A stretch of 64,000 nucleotides of DNA from Mastigias papua. Its lineage: Eukaryota > Cnidaria > Scyphozoa > Rhizostomeae > Mastigiidae. This document shows positions 1 to 12,789 of this stretch, piece by piece. Every line of letters begins with the position of its first letter. The first letter of the stretch is position 1. The stretch spans positions 11,046,359 to 11,110,358 of the forward strand of contig OZ025268.1 of NCBI GenBank assembly GCA_964019165.1, in the 5' to 3' direction. Under the pieces are notes generated by a model. That model was not told where the DNA came from. It worked only from the letters and a program-made list of their open reading frames with translations, and did not search any database. The position numbers and the translations under genes were made by a program.

Positions 1-3000
1 GGAGAGACTTGTCTTAAAAAAGATGCGTGATATTGTTGGCTTCAAAGGTGGTGATGGCCTGATTTTTCCAGGTGATTGTCTTGCATGAATTTTATAGGTG
101 TCTTTGTAAGTCTTGCTGTGAAGGAATGGTCACAGAGTACATTATATTGGTGGGCTGTCTGTCATTTTCTTTTCTTTCACTGCTAAAATGGAAGAGGAAT
201 AATGATGCTCAAAGATAGGTATATATATGCAAATTATGAAATGTAGCCATCTCAATTTGCACCTTCCCTCACTTTCTACTTTCAGGATAGATTCATGTAG
301 TTTTGGTCATTTTGCCCTTTTATGTCTTTGTCTCTATGGAGGACTTTTGCATCACTCACTTGTACATGCTTGCCCCCATCCTTACATCTTGTGTATTTAA
401 TTTTGACTGTGCATTCTCTGCAGTCTCTTTCTTTATGTTTGGTGGGCTGTTTTGTTGTTAGCAGATGCTGTCTACTGAATGGTTCTTTGTCTTTGGAATT
501 AGTATACGCCCATCTGCACTATGAACAAAGTTTCTCTTACCACATCTCTAAGATTTCTTTACCACTGTACCCACCAAGTCTATCAATAGTGTCTACCAAG
601 ATAATAAGAAAAGATGGTGAAGGCATTTGCTCTAAACTGATTGCTTAGCAGTATACATGTACTCTGTGATCAATCTTGCATTAGATGTAAATGAAGTTGT
701 TTGATTTATTTTGTTAATAAGCCTCTTATTTGCTAGGTGGTTCCATCTCCAACATGCAAGCGATGAACCTTGCCAGATACAAGTAAGATATTGGAGGGGC
801 AGATCTTGTGTGCTCCTCATGTGATGCTTTGTAGCATCATATTTTATAGTACCAAGTTTTTTTTGTCTGCTCCAGTCTCTCCTTTAATGCACTAATATTT
901 TCAATTTCTTTAATGGTATTGCTTGCGTTCTACTCTTTTTGTTAGTACTTCCAATAATCGTGCCCCTTTTGCTTGGTTTTGCAATCTTTCACACTGAAAG
1001 TTAAATGTAACGATAATGTTTGTTACCTCAAAAACCGAAATAAAGTTACCACTGTAGAAGGATCTTCTTTGGTGGGCATTTATTCCTTTGGATCCATTAG
1101 TTTGATGAGGTGAGTGAGTTGAGTACTTTCCTAATGGCCATTTGCATCAAACTTTATTAAATTTAGTATCATAATCAGCTTCGCTCCTCAGCATGTGATT
1201 TTTCTTGTAGGTTCAATCCAGACATTAAAGAGGAAGGTCTATTTGGCTGCCCGAGGTTAGCCATCTTTACTTCTGAAGAGGTGAGTATCAGTAGCATTTC
1301 AAACATTTTTGAATTTAAAGACATGAGATTAGGGGAATATGCCAATATTTTTATCAGACCATAGGAATTACTACCTAAAATTAGTAGAGAATTGCAAGAA
1401 AAGTTAAAAGTTTTCGACCATTTGAGTCAATGCGTTATCGTACCTGTCAACTTTCAATGTCGGAAATGAGTCAGGAACTCACTAAATTGGGAACTCGAAC
1501 TTTCTCTCGGAGAGAGTCAAGGTGTCCCCTGAAACTTTTGGAATCCAAGTGTGCAAGGCATATCTGCTTCTAAAATTATCAGTCTTAGTTAGACAGAACG
1601 TGCTACTGTTTACTTTTTCATCTCATTCCAGGTTTTTATTCATCAGTAATCTAAACGTTATATGATAAATGTTACATTTTTATGAAATGCGTGAAAATTT
1701 CCCTTCTGTTACTGAGAGGGGAGTGTGATTGCAGTTCGGTCCTTAAGACTACTTAAAGTGCATTCTGTAAGGACATTGAAAGATACCTAGATACCAAAGA
1801 GATTACTTGGACAGGAACACCAGCTGCTCAAGCGAGTATACCATATATGCATTTTGGATCAATTTCATGCATTCCACATGTATTATTTCAAATTCTTCAT
1901 ATTAAAGGGGCACTACTCTACTGTGAAAGCAGCTGTAACACTTGGGTTTGGGAAAAAATCTGTCAGGAAAGTGAAAACTGATCAGAAGTAGGTATTAGTC
2001 TTTACGATATTATATTTTTATTCTATCTCTAACATGCTCTATGAAATTTTTCGTGCAAATTGTAGTTAATATAGATCTGGTAACTAAATGGTTGGGGAAG
2101 CTTGTGAATTCGTTTAGATTTTAGGTCCCCAGATTAGGACCATGGTGGTTTTCTCAACTTTGCTTTGATAAAACTTGTAAGTTTCTACAATTTGCATGAA
2201 ATAGGCCAATGCAAACGGAATGTAAGGAGTAAATTCCTTAGGCATAAATTCCTTTGGCAGGGTTTATTCGGTCAGGAAAAGCCAGGGAAAAGTAGTCTTT
2301 TTCACTACGGTGAGGGAAATGCGGGGAAAGTCAGGGAAAATCAGGATACCATACAGTGGTCAGGGAAAAAGCATTTTCAGACTGCAGGTCAGGGAGAGAA
2401 TTTCATTTTTCATCATCAACAATGTATTTAGACTTTTTTAGTTTAAACTTCTTGTTAGGTTCATAGACCAAATTTTGACCCCCCAATTTTGACCCCCCAA
2501 TTTTGATGAGAGCGTTAGGTGTTTTGACAAGTTTCCCAACTAGAAACACAGAGAAGTTAAGCTGTGCGGTTAACTTCTACAGTGTTGTGCATATTTAGTA
2601 GCGTCGTTGTTGGGTGTGCGGGGATGAAGCACTCCCCTAGCGTCAGGGGCTGTGGACAGATTTGCAAAATATATGTTATTGTCGGCTAATCTAGAAATTG
2701 CATTTTCTTCTCTAATTTGGTTTTCATTGTAGATTTTCCTAGATCCGCATTTAGACTGTACTGTTACTTCAAGGTTAAGTCTAGTTTGTGTAGTTTAGCC
2801 GTTCTAGATGCAACAATTAAGAAATTATCTCCCACGTCGGACCCAACCATGGTGGGTCCTCCTATTTCATTTCACAGAGTTATCGGTACCCCAGCCATTG
2901 ACTCATGCCGCCGTCTTTTGCTTACGTTAGAACACCAGCAAATAACGAACGCTTGGGAGATCTTTGCTCCGCTCTTGCGAGTAAGATTTGACAGTATCCT

Positions 3001-6000
3001 GTTTAACTGAATGCTTGGTATATTTTCCTTTTAGTAGCATTGAGAATCTAGAGAGCGTACCTTTTACGGAGCTATATTGCAAGGTGAAATCATTCCTCAT
3101 TGACCAACGCTGCCAATGACTATTTGTGCCGCTCCCTTTTTAGTAAATATTCAATCTGTGACAACACAATTCGACTTTGCACCCACTTTATTGAGCCCGC
3201 TATTCATCCCCCCCCCCTGTACATATTGTTAGAATGAAAAAGGAACATCTCCTTATTTGCTTACTTGCTTCATTGCCAAACCCATCAATTCAGGGGAAAA
3301 CGGTTGGTTTTCCAGAAAAGATCAGGGGAGATATATAGGCTTTCAAGAAAAAAGTTAAGAACAAATTTGTGCTTTCCGGGGAACTTTTTCAAAATGTCGG
3401 TATATACCCTATTAAATCTAAAGGAATGCTATCTTTTCCTACATATCTTGTTCCTTGTTTGACCCAGGTCATTGACTGATGTGTACTTCAAAGCCATAAT
3501 TAATGTGCAGAGGAAATGAACCCAGATTAGAGACGATCTTGTATTTGATGAACTAGGTTTATGCTCATACAAAACTTCAGCGTCTCCTATCATCGAGAAA
3601 CTGGGATGGCTAACAGTGAATGACCTTATAGAAACAGAAACACTTAAAATGGTCTACAAATCAAAAAATCAACTAGCTCCCGGATATCTGAATAGCATGT
3701 TTATAAAATTATCCGAATTTAGAAACAGACAGCTTCGCGATAGTGATACCGATCTCTATGTCCCTTTACTAAAATCGGCATGTGGCCAAAAAAGTTTCTC
3801 CTATAGAGGAGCAAAGCTCTGGAATAGCCAACAAACTGAAGTGAAGAAAGCCAAATCTCTTACCCAATTCGTGAAATTATTGAAAAATCACCGACCTTAA
3901 TTTATCTCCGGACTCATATTTTTTTTACTCGTTACTTATGTTTATATTATATTATAGTAGATTCTTTTTAACATATTGTAAACAAGTACATATTTATATT
4001 ATTTTTTTTTCTTTTTGTTTAACAGGGCAGTTTGAAAATCAAATATATTAAAATTTGAAACTTACCCTGTATAAAGAAATTGTAAATGAAAATGCCTCTG
4101 ACTAAACTTTATAACACAGATTTCATGCATACATACAGAAATGATTGAGATCTCGAATTAGTATAACTTAAGTGAAGGAAAGTGGATAGTCTTGTGAGAC
4201 AGATTGAGATAATCGAAAAAAGGAATTACCAGATGTATGATGCTGTGATTCAAGTAAGGTACAACCTTCTCCGTTGTGAATATGGTTCGTTTGCGGTGCT
4301 TCGCACACCATAAGAACTCATTAAGTGGAGAATATCTTGGGATGAGTAAACATAGAGTTTTAGTTTTAGTAGAAAAGTTGTAGACCATTGAGGTCCCAAT
4401 GTTGACTTTTCACATTTTCTTTTCACTAGTGACTACCCAACACTCTGTTTCTTTTAGAAGGACATTCTGAACTGTAATTTCAAAATCAGATCCTGTGCTT
4501 TATTTTTGGCGAGTGGTTTTCGTTGGCAAATGTTTGAAGTTTTCTTTCCTATGAGGGATGCGTCATTAATTACTTGTGGGGAGAAGGTGGAAGACATTCT
4601 CATATATTTGATGGAATTTTCGTCCCCCTCTCATATTTATGTAAAAGTTTTTGTCCCCACTCCAGGACTTCAGAAGAAACTCTATACTCCTTTTTTTAAA
4701 ATGTTCTTTGTTTTTCACTTCCCCCTCCCTCTGAGTGTGCAGAATTTTGGTTTTCCCTCCTACTTGTCTTCCACCCCCTCCTCTGGAAGAATTGATGACC
4801 GGTCCCTAAGTCAGTGTATCGTGTTTTGAGAGAGTAGAGGTTTGACTTTCAGAAAAATTATTCCATGTTAGGAACTTAAACCTTCCAAACTCATGTTTTT
4901 CATGCATTTTTTTCTCAATTATGCATCACCTGCGCACAAATTTACGAGGGTTATTTACGCGCATTTTTATGAAAACTCTGGTTAAAATGTATAAAACAGA
5001 ATAGACTTTGCAATAATCTTTTAAGTGATAAAATTAACGTAATTGGCGCAGTCAAAGCTGCCATTATTGATGTCCCTTCTTCATGGTGTAAAGTGAAATG
5101 TTGCTGGTCTTTTGTAATGCTTGGGAAAGGCATTTTTAGCTAAACTATTTGCCCTGATTTTCAAACCTCGCCCCTCAGCACCAACCAAGTTGGCGCCACT
5201 CAGCACCAACCAAGGTGGCGCCCCTCAGCACCAACCAAGGTGGCGCCCCTTGGAGACGTAGTTTCAAGGATATTTACAGAACATAGTTGCAAGGATATCT
5301 ATTTTGAAAGGTAGAACAGAACCTTGATGCAAAGCACTGTACAAACTTCTTGAAAGTTTAGTTCCATGTATATAGTTTACCTTAAGTTCAAATTACTGTA
5401 CATCGGCGTATATATAATTGAATTAAGAAGAAAGATTCAGTAGGATGGAACAAATATTTAATTTCGAGACAAAGACAGCTATTTTCCCTTCTGCGATACG
5501 TAAGTTTTGGCGTGCAAATGTTAGGATTCTTTCGCACGCCACGATCCTGTATGAGATGTTAGATATGAGCATGTCCCTTCTGGTATACAATATGTTAATA
5601 ACAAGTCATTTGCAGTTTGTTAATTTTGGGACTGTCTACGTGTCATGATGGTAGTGTTATTGAAAATGGCATTTCAAGTGATTAGAGCTCTGGATTTGTG
5701 GAGAATCTAAAGTTTGTATCGTTTGGTTACGAGTTACATAGAAGAGAGAAAAGACTTCCGGTCGGGTTTTGAAGTATCATCCACCTTAGCTATTGTTTAT
5801 TGTGGAGCTCAAAGTATAGATCTAATTTTTTCTTTATAGTGGCAAGATGATAACAGAAGAATTGAGAGCTGACATAATCAGAGCACAGTCACATGTATGT
5901 ACTACCTTGGGAAGCTTGCAGTAGTTTTAAGAGCTTACAGTATAAGCTCTCCTTTCTAGTAACCCCCCCTCTGTTACGCCCCCTCTCTGTTACTTTCCCT

Positions 6001-9000
6001 TATCTAGCAAAGATTTGAGATAAACCCCTCTCTATTAAGCCCTGTCTTATGTCTAGCAATGGAATACTGTGAGAATTTTGTGATAGCTTGTAATGCTTTT
6101 AAATTTTAATACTTCTAATTTCTAGTTTCCTAAGTTATATCAAGTGGCAGCTTTTTTGTTTAGTTGTGCTTATTTTGTCTCTCCCAATCACCTTTGCAAT
6201 GGATACAATGCTGTGTATATTCCTGGAACAACCAGTCCATCCTCCAGTATCTTTTGTCAGATTGGTGAGAATGCAAGAACACAACTGAGAATCTTCTTTG
6301 TTGTCGATTTCTCGCTTTAGAAATTTACATAGAACAAAAGATATCTCGATTGGCAAATGACCAACTAGCTTGTCATGGCACATTGAATCCGTGTGAATAC
6401 ATCCCCACTGCATAATCGTAGTATAGTTTATTTAGCATTTCTATAACATGCTATATCTTGGGTTATAAATTAGGTCCCTTCTCTAGTACGCGTTCCTTTC
6501 TAGTAACCCCTTCTTTTGCACAGTAAAAGTAAATAACCCCCCTAGGATTTGTTAGTGCTTGTACTCTATATGTAAGGGGTCATTGTTTGTAATTGTTTTT
6601 ATTCTAGCAGAGAACCCAAAAGCACTGTAGAATCTGAATTACTTATTTTCCTTAGGGCACTTTTTAAGAGGATGAAGGATGTGAATCAATGCTGTCTTTG
6701 TTTTGTATATTCGCTTCTATGATCTCTATGATCAATTTGGTTATTGATGTAGGAAGGAGAATTCCCTTCTGACCCAAATTTCTTGAAAGTCTTGGCATTA
6801 TTTAATAGAAATAGTTGACATTATGGCCGTTTCACAGCAGGTAATATACTTATATTTCCTTACTTTTTCTCAAGGGGGAAAGACCTTTCTTTGTCTGTGC
6901 CACAGCTGGAACCACTGTTGCTGGGGCCTATGACGACCTCGAGAAAATTGCTGATATTTGCAATGAATTTGGATGTTGGTTCCATGTAGATGTAAGTAAG
7001 CATTATCTTGTTTAGCATATAATCTCACTCTATTTTTCATTCAATTGATTTCTGAAAAACCTAGCATTGAGGCAGATTTTGGCAGATTTGTTCTATTTGT
7101 TATGTGTTGGAAAGTTATGCAATACCCTTCTATATCATGATTTGTAGAATTGGGTGTGATGAGCTGTTTGTTTGGTGTGGTAAATTTCCGTATCTCATAG
7201 TTTTGTCAAGTGCAGTTTTCATTTCCTCTCTATGCTGTGTTGTTTTTAGCCGTTGGTTCTATTTTTCAGGGTGCTTGGGGTGCTAGTGCTCTGCTCTCAA
7301 AGAAGTACAGACATTTTGTGAAGGGAATCGATAGGTATGGATGCTCTCCTTTTGAACTTAATTGCCCGTCAAGGCATATGTACTTCATTTCACAACACCC
7401 TTGAGAACTTGACTAAATGAATATTGAATTTCTAAGCTAATTGTTAAGTTTTCCTGCATTGCCAAGTTTTTAAGTTGAGGAAATTTTTGCCTCTTGCCAA
7501 GACCCATGTTTTTTGCTAGCCATTTGTGTCTATCTTCTTGTAGATAATTTTTAATTTCCTCTTTTCCCTTTGGAATTCTTTTATGTTAGATTTCCCCAGT
7601 TAATGAAAGACTCCATGAGAGGCTTTGTATTGTATCTTTTTATCTCCTTACCAAGACATGTTCCTTAATGGTCACTGCTATAGCTTAAAAGCTTAGGTTG
7701 AAAGTTGAGAATGCTGTAATCTTTTCACCTTCTCTATTGGTTCTCAGATATTACGACACTTAATAATCTTAGAGATAAATAGCCTGACCAAAATTCCTCT
7801 CGTTGATTCTTTATACTTCTTCATTTTTTTGTTTACTTCCTTATCTTATGCCATTGAATACTTTTGGAAAACTTTGACTCTATTGTGTTTAGGTAGCAGT
7901 AACTGGAGAAGCATCGACGTACCTGTTTCGTTATAATATGCAAGCAGATTTTTCTAAGTCTTTAGTGGCTAGGCCAAAGGTTTTCCAAGTTGTTTTCAAA
8001 CTTCTGGTTGTAGTTTAATTCAATTTAATTCAATTTTTCCTCACAGAGCTGATTCTGTTACTTGGAATCCACACAAACTACTTTCAGTGCCAATGCAATG
8101 CTCCACTCTCCTTGTAAAGGATGAGGTATATTTATATTAATTATTACATTACTCAGTTTTATTCCCATTTTTGGCTGCTGAGAAACACCTATTGTCATCG
8201 TGAAAATGGACAATTTTAGAACCGCTCTTGGATGTATTGTAAATTGGATTGATTAAAGGCCAGTGTTTTGGCTATTATATATCAGGTGTAATACAATGCG
8301 ATTGATTTTTGATCGAAGCTTGCTCTCAGAATCGAACTCAGGTGTGCACTTAGATCCGCACCCCGACTCACACTTCAAAAGACACTCATAACTGCATCCT
8401 GCCCTTGTTTGTTTTCACTTATTTGCATGTATGCTAGTTTTCAGCAATGTCTTAATGTCTCGTTTACTTCAAAATATGTGTAGGAAAGTTTCCCTGTTGA
8501 ACTGCTCCAACAAGAGCTGTATGAATCATTGTATTTATTGCCACATGTGAAAATTTGATTGCTGAACTGTGTAGTACAGAACCCTTGGTTTAAACATTTG
8601 TTGGAAGCACCATGTACTCACAGATGTTGTGTTCAATTTAACTCTTATGATAACTTCAAAGTTCGAATTTTTGTTAATTTTATGATTTAAAATACAGGGA
8701 CTCCTGAACGCATGTAACAGAGCCGACGCCAAGTACCTTTTCCAAAAGGATAAGAAGCTTTATGATGTTGCATTAGATACTGGCGACAAGACAATTCAAT
8801 GTGGAAGACCAAATGACATTTACAAGCTTTGGCTCATGTGGAAAGCAAAGGTAAAAAATGATACCTTTTACTACATGATGCATTATCATTCTTTATTCAG
8901 CGACATTTTTCATCATAGTCTATAAGATATATTAAATTGTCTTGGAGTTCACTAGCCTTGCTAGAGGTGTTCTTTACCAGATTTTCACTTTATAACTCAC

Positions 9001-12000
9001 AGTATTTGAGAGGCAGAGCGTGTATCTCTCCTCCCGATAAATCTTTGTCCTGTTTGAAGTAGCAAGTACAGGTTAAACTTCACAGAACCTTTGCTCATCT
9101 GAGTACGTGGAAAGAGACTCAATTACGATTTTGCATTTATGTCATCAATGGACAGTTTTATGTCAACAATTTTCAAGTCAGACATTTTGCTTGTTGTGTA
9201 TTGTATAGGGACTAGAAATTAGAGATGTTCTAATTTTGTAATTTTTTTAAGACAGCCGTTTTTCTCCATATAGTTAGTACTTGATGAGTGCTAGGCGAAG
9301 GACCTTCGAAAAGTTTAGGATTTTGAGTGTTTTTTTTTACTTTTTTATCTAGGGAACCAAAGGATTTGAAGAGCATGTAGATCGTGCATTTGACAACTCG
9401 AGGTTTGTCTCATTCAAGCTTTTTGCTATTGGTTTTATCTCGATTTCCACGAAGCTGCGTTGCTGTGAGTTGTCTGTCGATTATGAGGCTTCCCCAGATA
9501 ATTTTGATAGATATTTAAGTGCTCTGATCAGAGTTTCTATAGACTGGTTTGAGGTGCATGTTGATTGTACCATACATTAGAGTCAGGAATAGCAGCTTTT
9601 AACTGTCCTATTCTACGCAGGAAATCATGTTCTTTGCTGGTTCATTTTGCCATCCAGCACTGTGTAACTAGCTTATGTACGAATAAACCAATAAACGTTG
9701 CATTCCCGTGTAGAAAATGAGAATACGCGATTGCTACGTTGTATTTTTGCCAATAAACACAAGTTCACTTAAGAGATTAGTTGCTACTGGGCTGTTCAAT
9801 TTCCTTTCACTTCAGATATCTTGCGGATCAGATCAGAAATAGAGAAGGCTTCGAACTGCTCATCGAGGTATACAGCTTGTTTAGTCACATTTTTCTTAAT
9901 TTTAGGCTGGAGACTTTTCCAGAAGGAACTTTGCTTAATGATAATTTTGCGCATTTTGTCTGACGCGGAACTTGGAACTGGAGTGATTCAATGAGATAAA
10001 GTGAAAAGTTTTTCAGTAACATCCATAATGGGCTCTGTTAGATGCTTCATATTAGTCCCTTTTATTGGTTGTGCAACTATTTTTCTGTAGTTACGATAAA
10101 ATACCAAGGTGAACTATAGATATCCTAACATCATATTTCGTATTTTATTCGTCCTTATCATTATATTAACACGTTTTGAAACTATTTATGCGCAGCTTCA
10201 AGTCTGCATCCAATATTATTCTTCTTTAGTCGGATAAAGGTTGCAGCTTGCAAGTGCTATTCCATTTCAATCATGATTTGCTCAGTCATTTTATCATTTT
10301 GTAGCCTGAATGCACAAACACTTGCTTTCGATATTTACCTCCGAGTGTACGTCATATGCCTGAGGGACCAGAGAAAAATGCAAAACTCAATGCAGTATGT
10401 ATATTTTATATATATATATATATACAAAATAATTTATTATACCTGGTTTATGATCTCATTCTGTATATTACCTTCATTGTTTCTATTCGCTATTCTCTGT
10501 GCTCTACATTGTTCATAATTCTCATTGCTACGTCATAATTGTGTTTTGTTTTTTATGTATTGAGGAGTTAAACGCGCTGAATGTACGTGTTGTTAACAAC
10601 ATCCATTATGCAATTCATTTGATCAAAGGTGGGCAGCCTGCGACCCGCGAAGAGAATTATTGTGCCCCACGAGTAGTATCCCCGTTCTGTGTTAATTTCT
10701 TTGTTGTATAAAATTAAATTTATCAGGCCTAGACTACTACAGGTTTTACTCAACTAGTGTAGCTTTGGCTCGCTTGAAGAAAAGATTTTGCGTCTCTGGC
10801 CCACCCCTTCCTAGAATGCTGCCCCCCCTGCTTTAGATGCTTAATGTTAGCGTGGATGTTACTTGCTTATATATCGTTCAGCCATCATTGAAGAAGGTCA
10901 ATTGTGATGAGTTAGCATTTTCACTGTATACTCAGGCAAATATGTTATAAAGTTAAAAGTGCACTTAAGTGCCAGCACTTGAATTGTGCTACTTTAAAGG
11001 AAGAAACTGTCGCGGGAAGAAACTGTCGCGAAAAGTCGCGAAAAGTCGCGAATGATTTGAATTTTTTGTATGTAAGCTGTTGCGGGAATTAACTGTCGCG
11101 AACGCTGGAAAATTTAATTTTCGCGGGAATTAACTGTCGCGAATTGCTGGCTGAGTAGCATTTTTTGGTTTCTTCTACGAAAGTCGAATCTTAAACAAAA
11201 CCAAATAAAACTTTACAACAATTAAAAATATGTGAGTTCACTGATACTTTAAACCAGAATATTTGCAATCAAAAAAGGATAGTACAATCTGAATACGAGA
11301 GTCCGTTAGGTAGAAAAAATGAAGCTTTTAAAATCACCAAAAGCAATTCCAACGATACACACTTTTTGTAAGAGGATTTGGCTCCAGTTTCAGCTTGGCG
11401 TTTCTTATTTCTCAGGCTTTCTTATTTGTCCAGACTACATTAGAGAAAGTGATATTAATGCCGTTGAACTAGTTCTATTATAATATGTGTGTTTAATCTT
11501 TTTTAATGAAGTATTTTTATTGTCTTCTGCTGCTCTTTTGCTATGTTTCAATTGTTTTTATATTACTTTTCTTAAGTTTTGTTGAACTTTTAGCCTGCTT
11601 CATTTCATGTGTTGTTCTTATTGTTTGGGAAAATCTCAGCCTGGTGTTTCTTATAAAGGTTGTTCTTATGAAAAAAGCGTGTACACGTCTATGAAACAAG
11701 AACAAATTGTCATTCCGCGGCTCGTGAGATAGTGATTGAGTAGCAATTTCTTCAGTACCTGACGGACCCACACAATTTTTAAAAAATTAAAGAATTGTAT
11801 TGAGATTTCCCTGAAAAATTTAAAAGTCGCGGGAATTAACTGTCGCGAAAAGGCCAAAAACGATCTTTCGCGGAAGAAACTGTCGCGAAAGTCGCGAGAT
11901 TTATCTCGCGACAGTTAATTCCCGCGACAGTTTTTTTCCGCGACAGTTTCTTCCTTTAAAGTAGCAATTTTCAGTGACGTTTGTGGGATGTTTGGAGTGG

Positions 12001-12335
12001 TTTTCGTATGAACCTTTGCCAGAGAGTTGCCTGTCTCAGTCTTCGTTTCGGGTCTCAGTGACGAAAGAGATTTTGGAGTAGGCAGTCTCTCTCTCACGTA
12101 TTTACTAAATATTGAGCTGTTTTGAGTTTTCGTATTTCAAAGAGCCTCTCTTCTATGCTAGATTCCTCCTGAAATTAAGAAGAGAATGACTCTGAAAGGC
12201 AGTTTGATGGTTGGTTATCAGCCTCTTAAAGATCGCGTCAATTTCTTCAGGATGATCATCATTAGTGCTGCAGTTACTCATGAAGATATGGACTTTGTAC
12301 TCGATGAAATTGAAAGGCTTGGCAAAGATCTCTAG
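1..12335 (+). CDS. Glutamate / cysteine-sulfinate decarboxylase-like gene (5' end outside window)
   Basis: This is a group II PLP-dependent decarboxylase of the GAD/CSAD/GADL1 family, which makes GABA from glutamate or hypotaurine from cysteine sulfinate in the cytosol. Exons read from the sequence, all with GT donors and AG acceptors and matching phases, are 1-71, 737-782, 1211-1280, 1908-1987, 5840-5894, 6875-6991, 7270-7334, 8047-8125, 8698-8850, 9353-9402, 9816-9867 and 12162-12335 (TAG). Together they give about 336 residues. Visible motifs are [43 protein letters not shown], the PLP-lysine motif [41 protein letters not shown] and the C-terminus [10 protein letters not shown]. The DVALDTGDK and REGFEL wording is closer to CSAD/GADL1 than to neuronal GAD, but the substrate cannot be settled from sequence. 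The segment normally holding NVCFWYIP was not found between the last two exons, although those exons join in phase 0. The N-terminal third lies left of the window. Confidence 0.92.
1988..3540. other. Intron of the decarboxylase gene, repeat-rich part
   Basis: No exon was recognised here. The stretch 2268-2412 is a degenerate repeat built on CAGGGAAAA-like words. The phrase AATTTTGACCCCCC is tandemly duplicated near 2470-2500. The segment around 2835-2880 carries a GACCCAACCATGGTGGGTCC-like word that recurs near 29085-29125 and 43860-43910. Confidence 0.5.
2268..2412. repeat. Degenerate CAGGGAAAA repeat
   Basis: The word GTCAGGGAAAA or close variants recur at least five times in about 145 bases. 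A similar AGGGAATTTT-rich segment lies at 13663-13885, so this is probably a dispersed non-coding element rather than a local expansion. Confidence 0.55.
3541..4075 (+). mobile_element. Non-LTR retrotransposon (LINE) 3' end fragment
   Basis: The plus strand is open from 3616 to 3900 and reads as the end of a LINE reverse transcriptase protein: [10 protein letters not shown], then [13 protein letters not shown], then the hallmark C-terminal phrase [13 protein letters not shown]. Upstream, in a decayed frame, is a match to the [12 protein letters not shown] region that follows the RT thumb. AT-rich sequence up to about 4075 is probably the 3' UTR. The polymerase domain is absent, so this is a 5'-truncated, inactive copy inside the decarboxylase intron. 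It shares its closing motif (SFSYRGAK) with the minus-strand LINE at 33.7-35.3 kb. Confidence 0.8.
4076..5839. other. Intron remainder, no gene seen
   Basis: Apart from the 25-bp tandem repeat at 5171-5250 I see no coding exon or recognisable element. Short open frames here lack any family signature. Confidence 0.5.
5171..5250. repeat. 25-bp minisatellite, three copies
   Basis: The unit begins CCCCTCAGCACCAACCAAGG and ends TGGCG. Copies at 5171-5195, 5196-5220 and 5221-5245 differ at only two positions, and a partial fourth unit (CCCCT) follows. It lies within the 3.9-kb intron. Confidence 0.9.
5895..6874. other. Intron with a duplicated CTTTCTAGTAACCCC word
   Basis: The phrase CCTTTCTAGTAACCCC occurs at about 5960 and again near 6505 in direct orientation, in C-rich surroundings. 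This suggests a decayed dispersed element. No exon was recognised until the acceptor at 6874. Confidence 0.4.
9868..12161. other. Last intron of decarboxylase gene, expected exon not found
   Basis: By family comparison an exon of about 40 residues, including an NVCFWYIP-like strand, should lie here. I scanned the stretch and found no such coding segment. It contains a short TA tract near 10408-10425 and a large inverted-repeat element at 10988-11965. Confidence 0.55.
10988..11965. mobile_element. MITE-like element with ACTGTCGCG subterminal repeats
   Basis: The ends are inverted copies: GCTACTTTAAAGGAAGAAAC starts at 10988 and its complement ends at 11965. Inside each end the word ACTGTCGCG, usually preceded by GGAAGAA or GGAATTA, is repeated, about six times in plus orientation and three in minus. 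The roughly 680-bp core is AT-rich with no transposase-like reading frame. Subterminal repeat arrays are typical of DNA transposons whose transposase binds several end sites, so this is probably a non-autonomous element. Confidence 0.8.
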
Positions 12336-12789
12336 TTCAAGTGCAATCTATAAGTATTGACTGATCCTTGCAAAGGATTCATGTACTCAGGCACTTGTTT
12401 ATCTCGTGCTCAATAATTATTCTGATAAATGCACTAGGGTGGATGGGGGACGGGGTATTCGCCTTTATGTATACAGGGTTTTTGTTGCCCTGCCCACCTG
12501 GTTTTTTATTTTCCCATTATTGTCTCCTTTTATGTATTTTATGTCGGTATCACTCTACATTTTTATTGTTTTCGGTGCTCGGTTTTACTTCGCTGTCGGG
12601 AACTTTTCACTTTGAATTTTTTAACAACTCTAGAGATATGCTTGTTATTCTTGGGTTATCTCTTGCCATGCTATTTGACAATAGTTCAAATGTTCATTGT
12701 CACGTATATGTGTACTTATGTTGATGAAGATCTATGCGTGCCACAGTGTGGTTTTTTCTGTGGTTGCTTTAGTCTCTCAGATTGCTGGA
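12336..12789. other. 3' flank of decarboxylase gene
   Basis: This is downstream of the TAG at 12333-12335. No canonical AATAAA was seen close by. The open frames here have no recognisable family signature. Confidence 0.4.

Noticed and set aside
5171..5250. CRISPR-like short repeats
   Set aside because: The 25-bp units are directly adjacent with no spacers, so this is an ordinary minisatellite in an intron.
8300..8430. A B-box-like word on the minus strand (GAGTTCGATTCTGA) suggesting a tRNA or SINE
   Set aside because: No A box at a proper distance and no cloverleaf; too weak to list as a feature.
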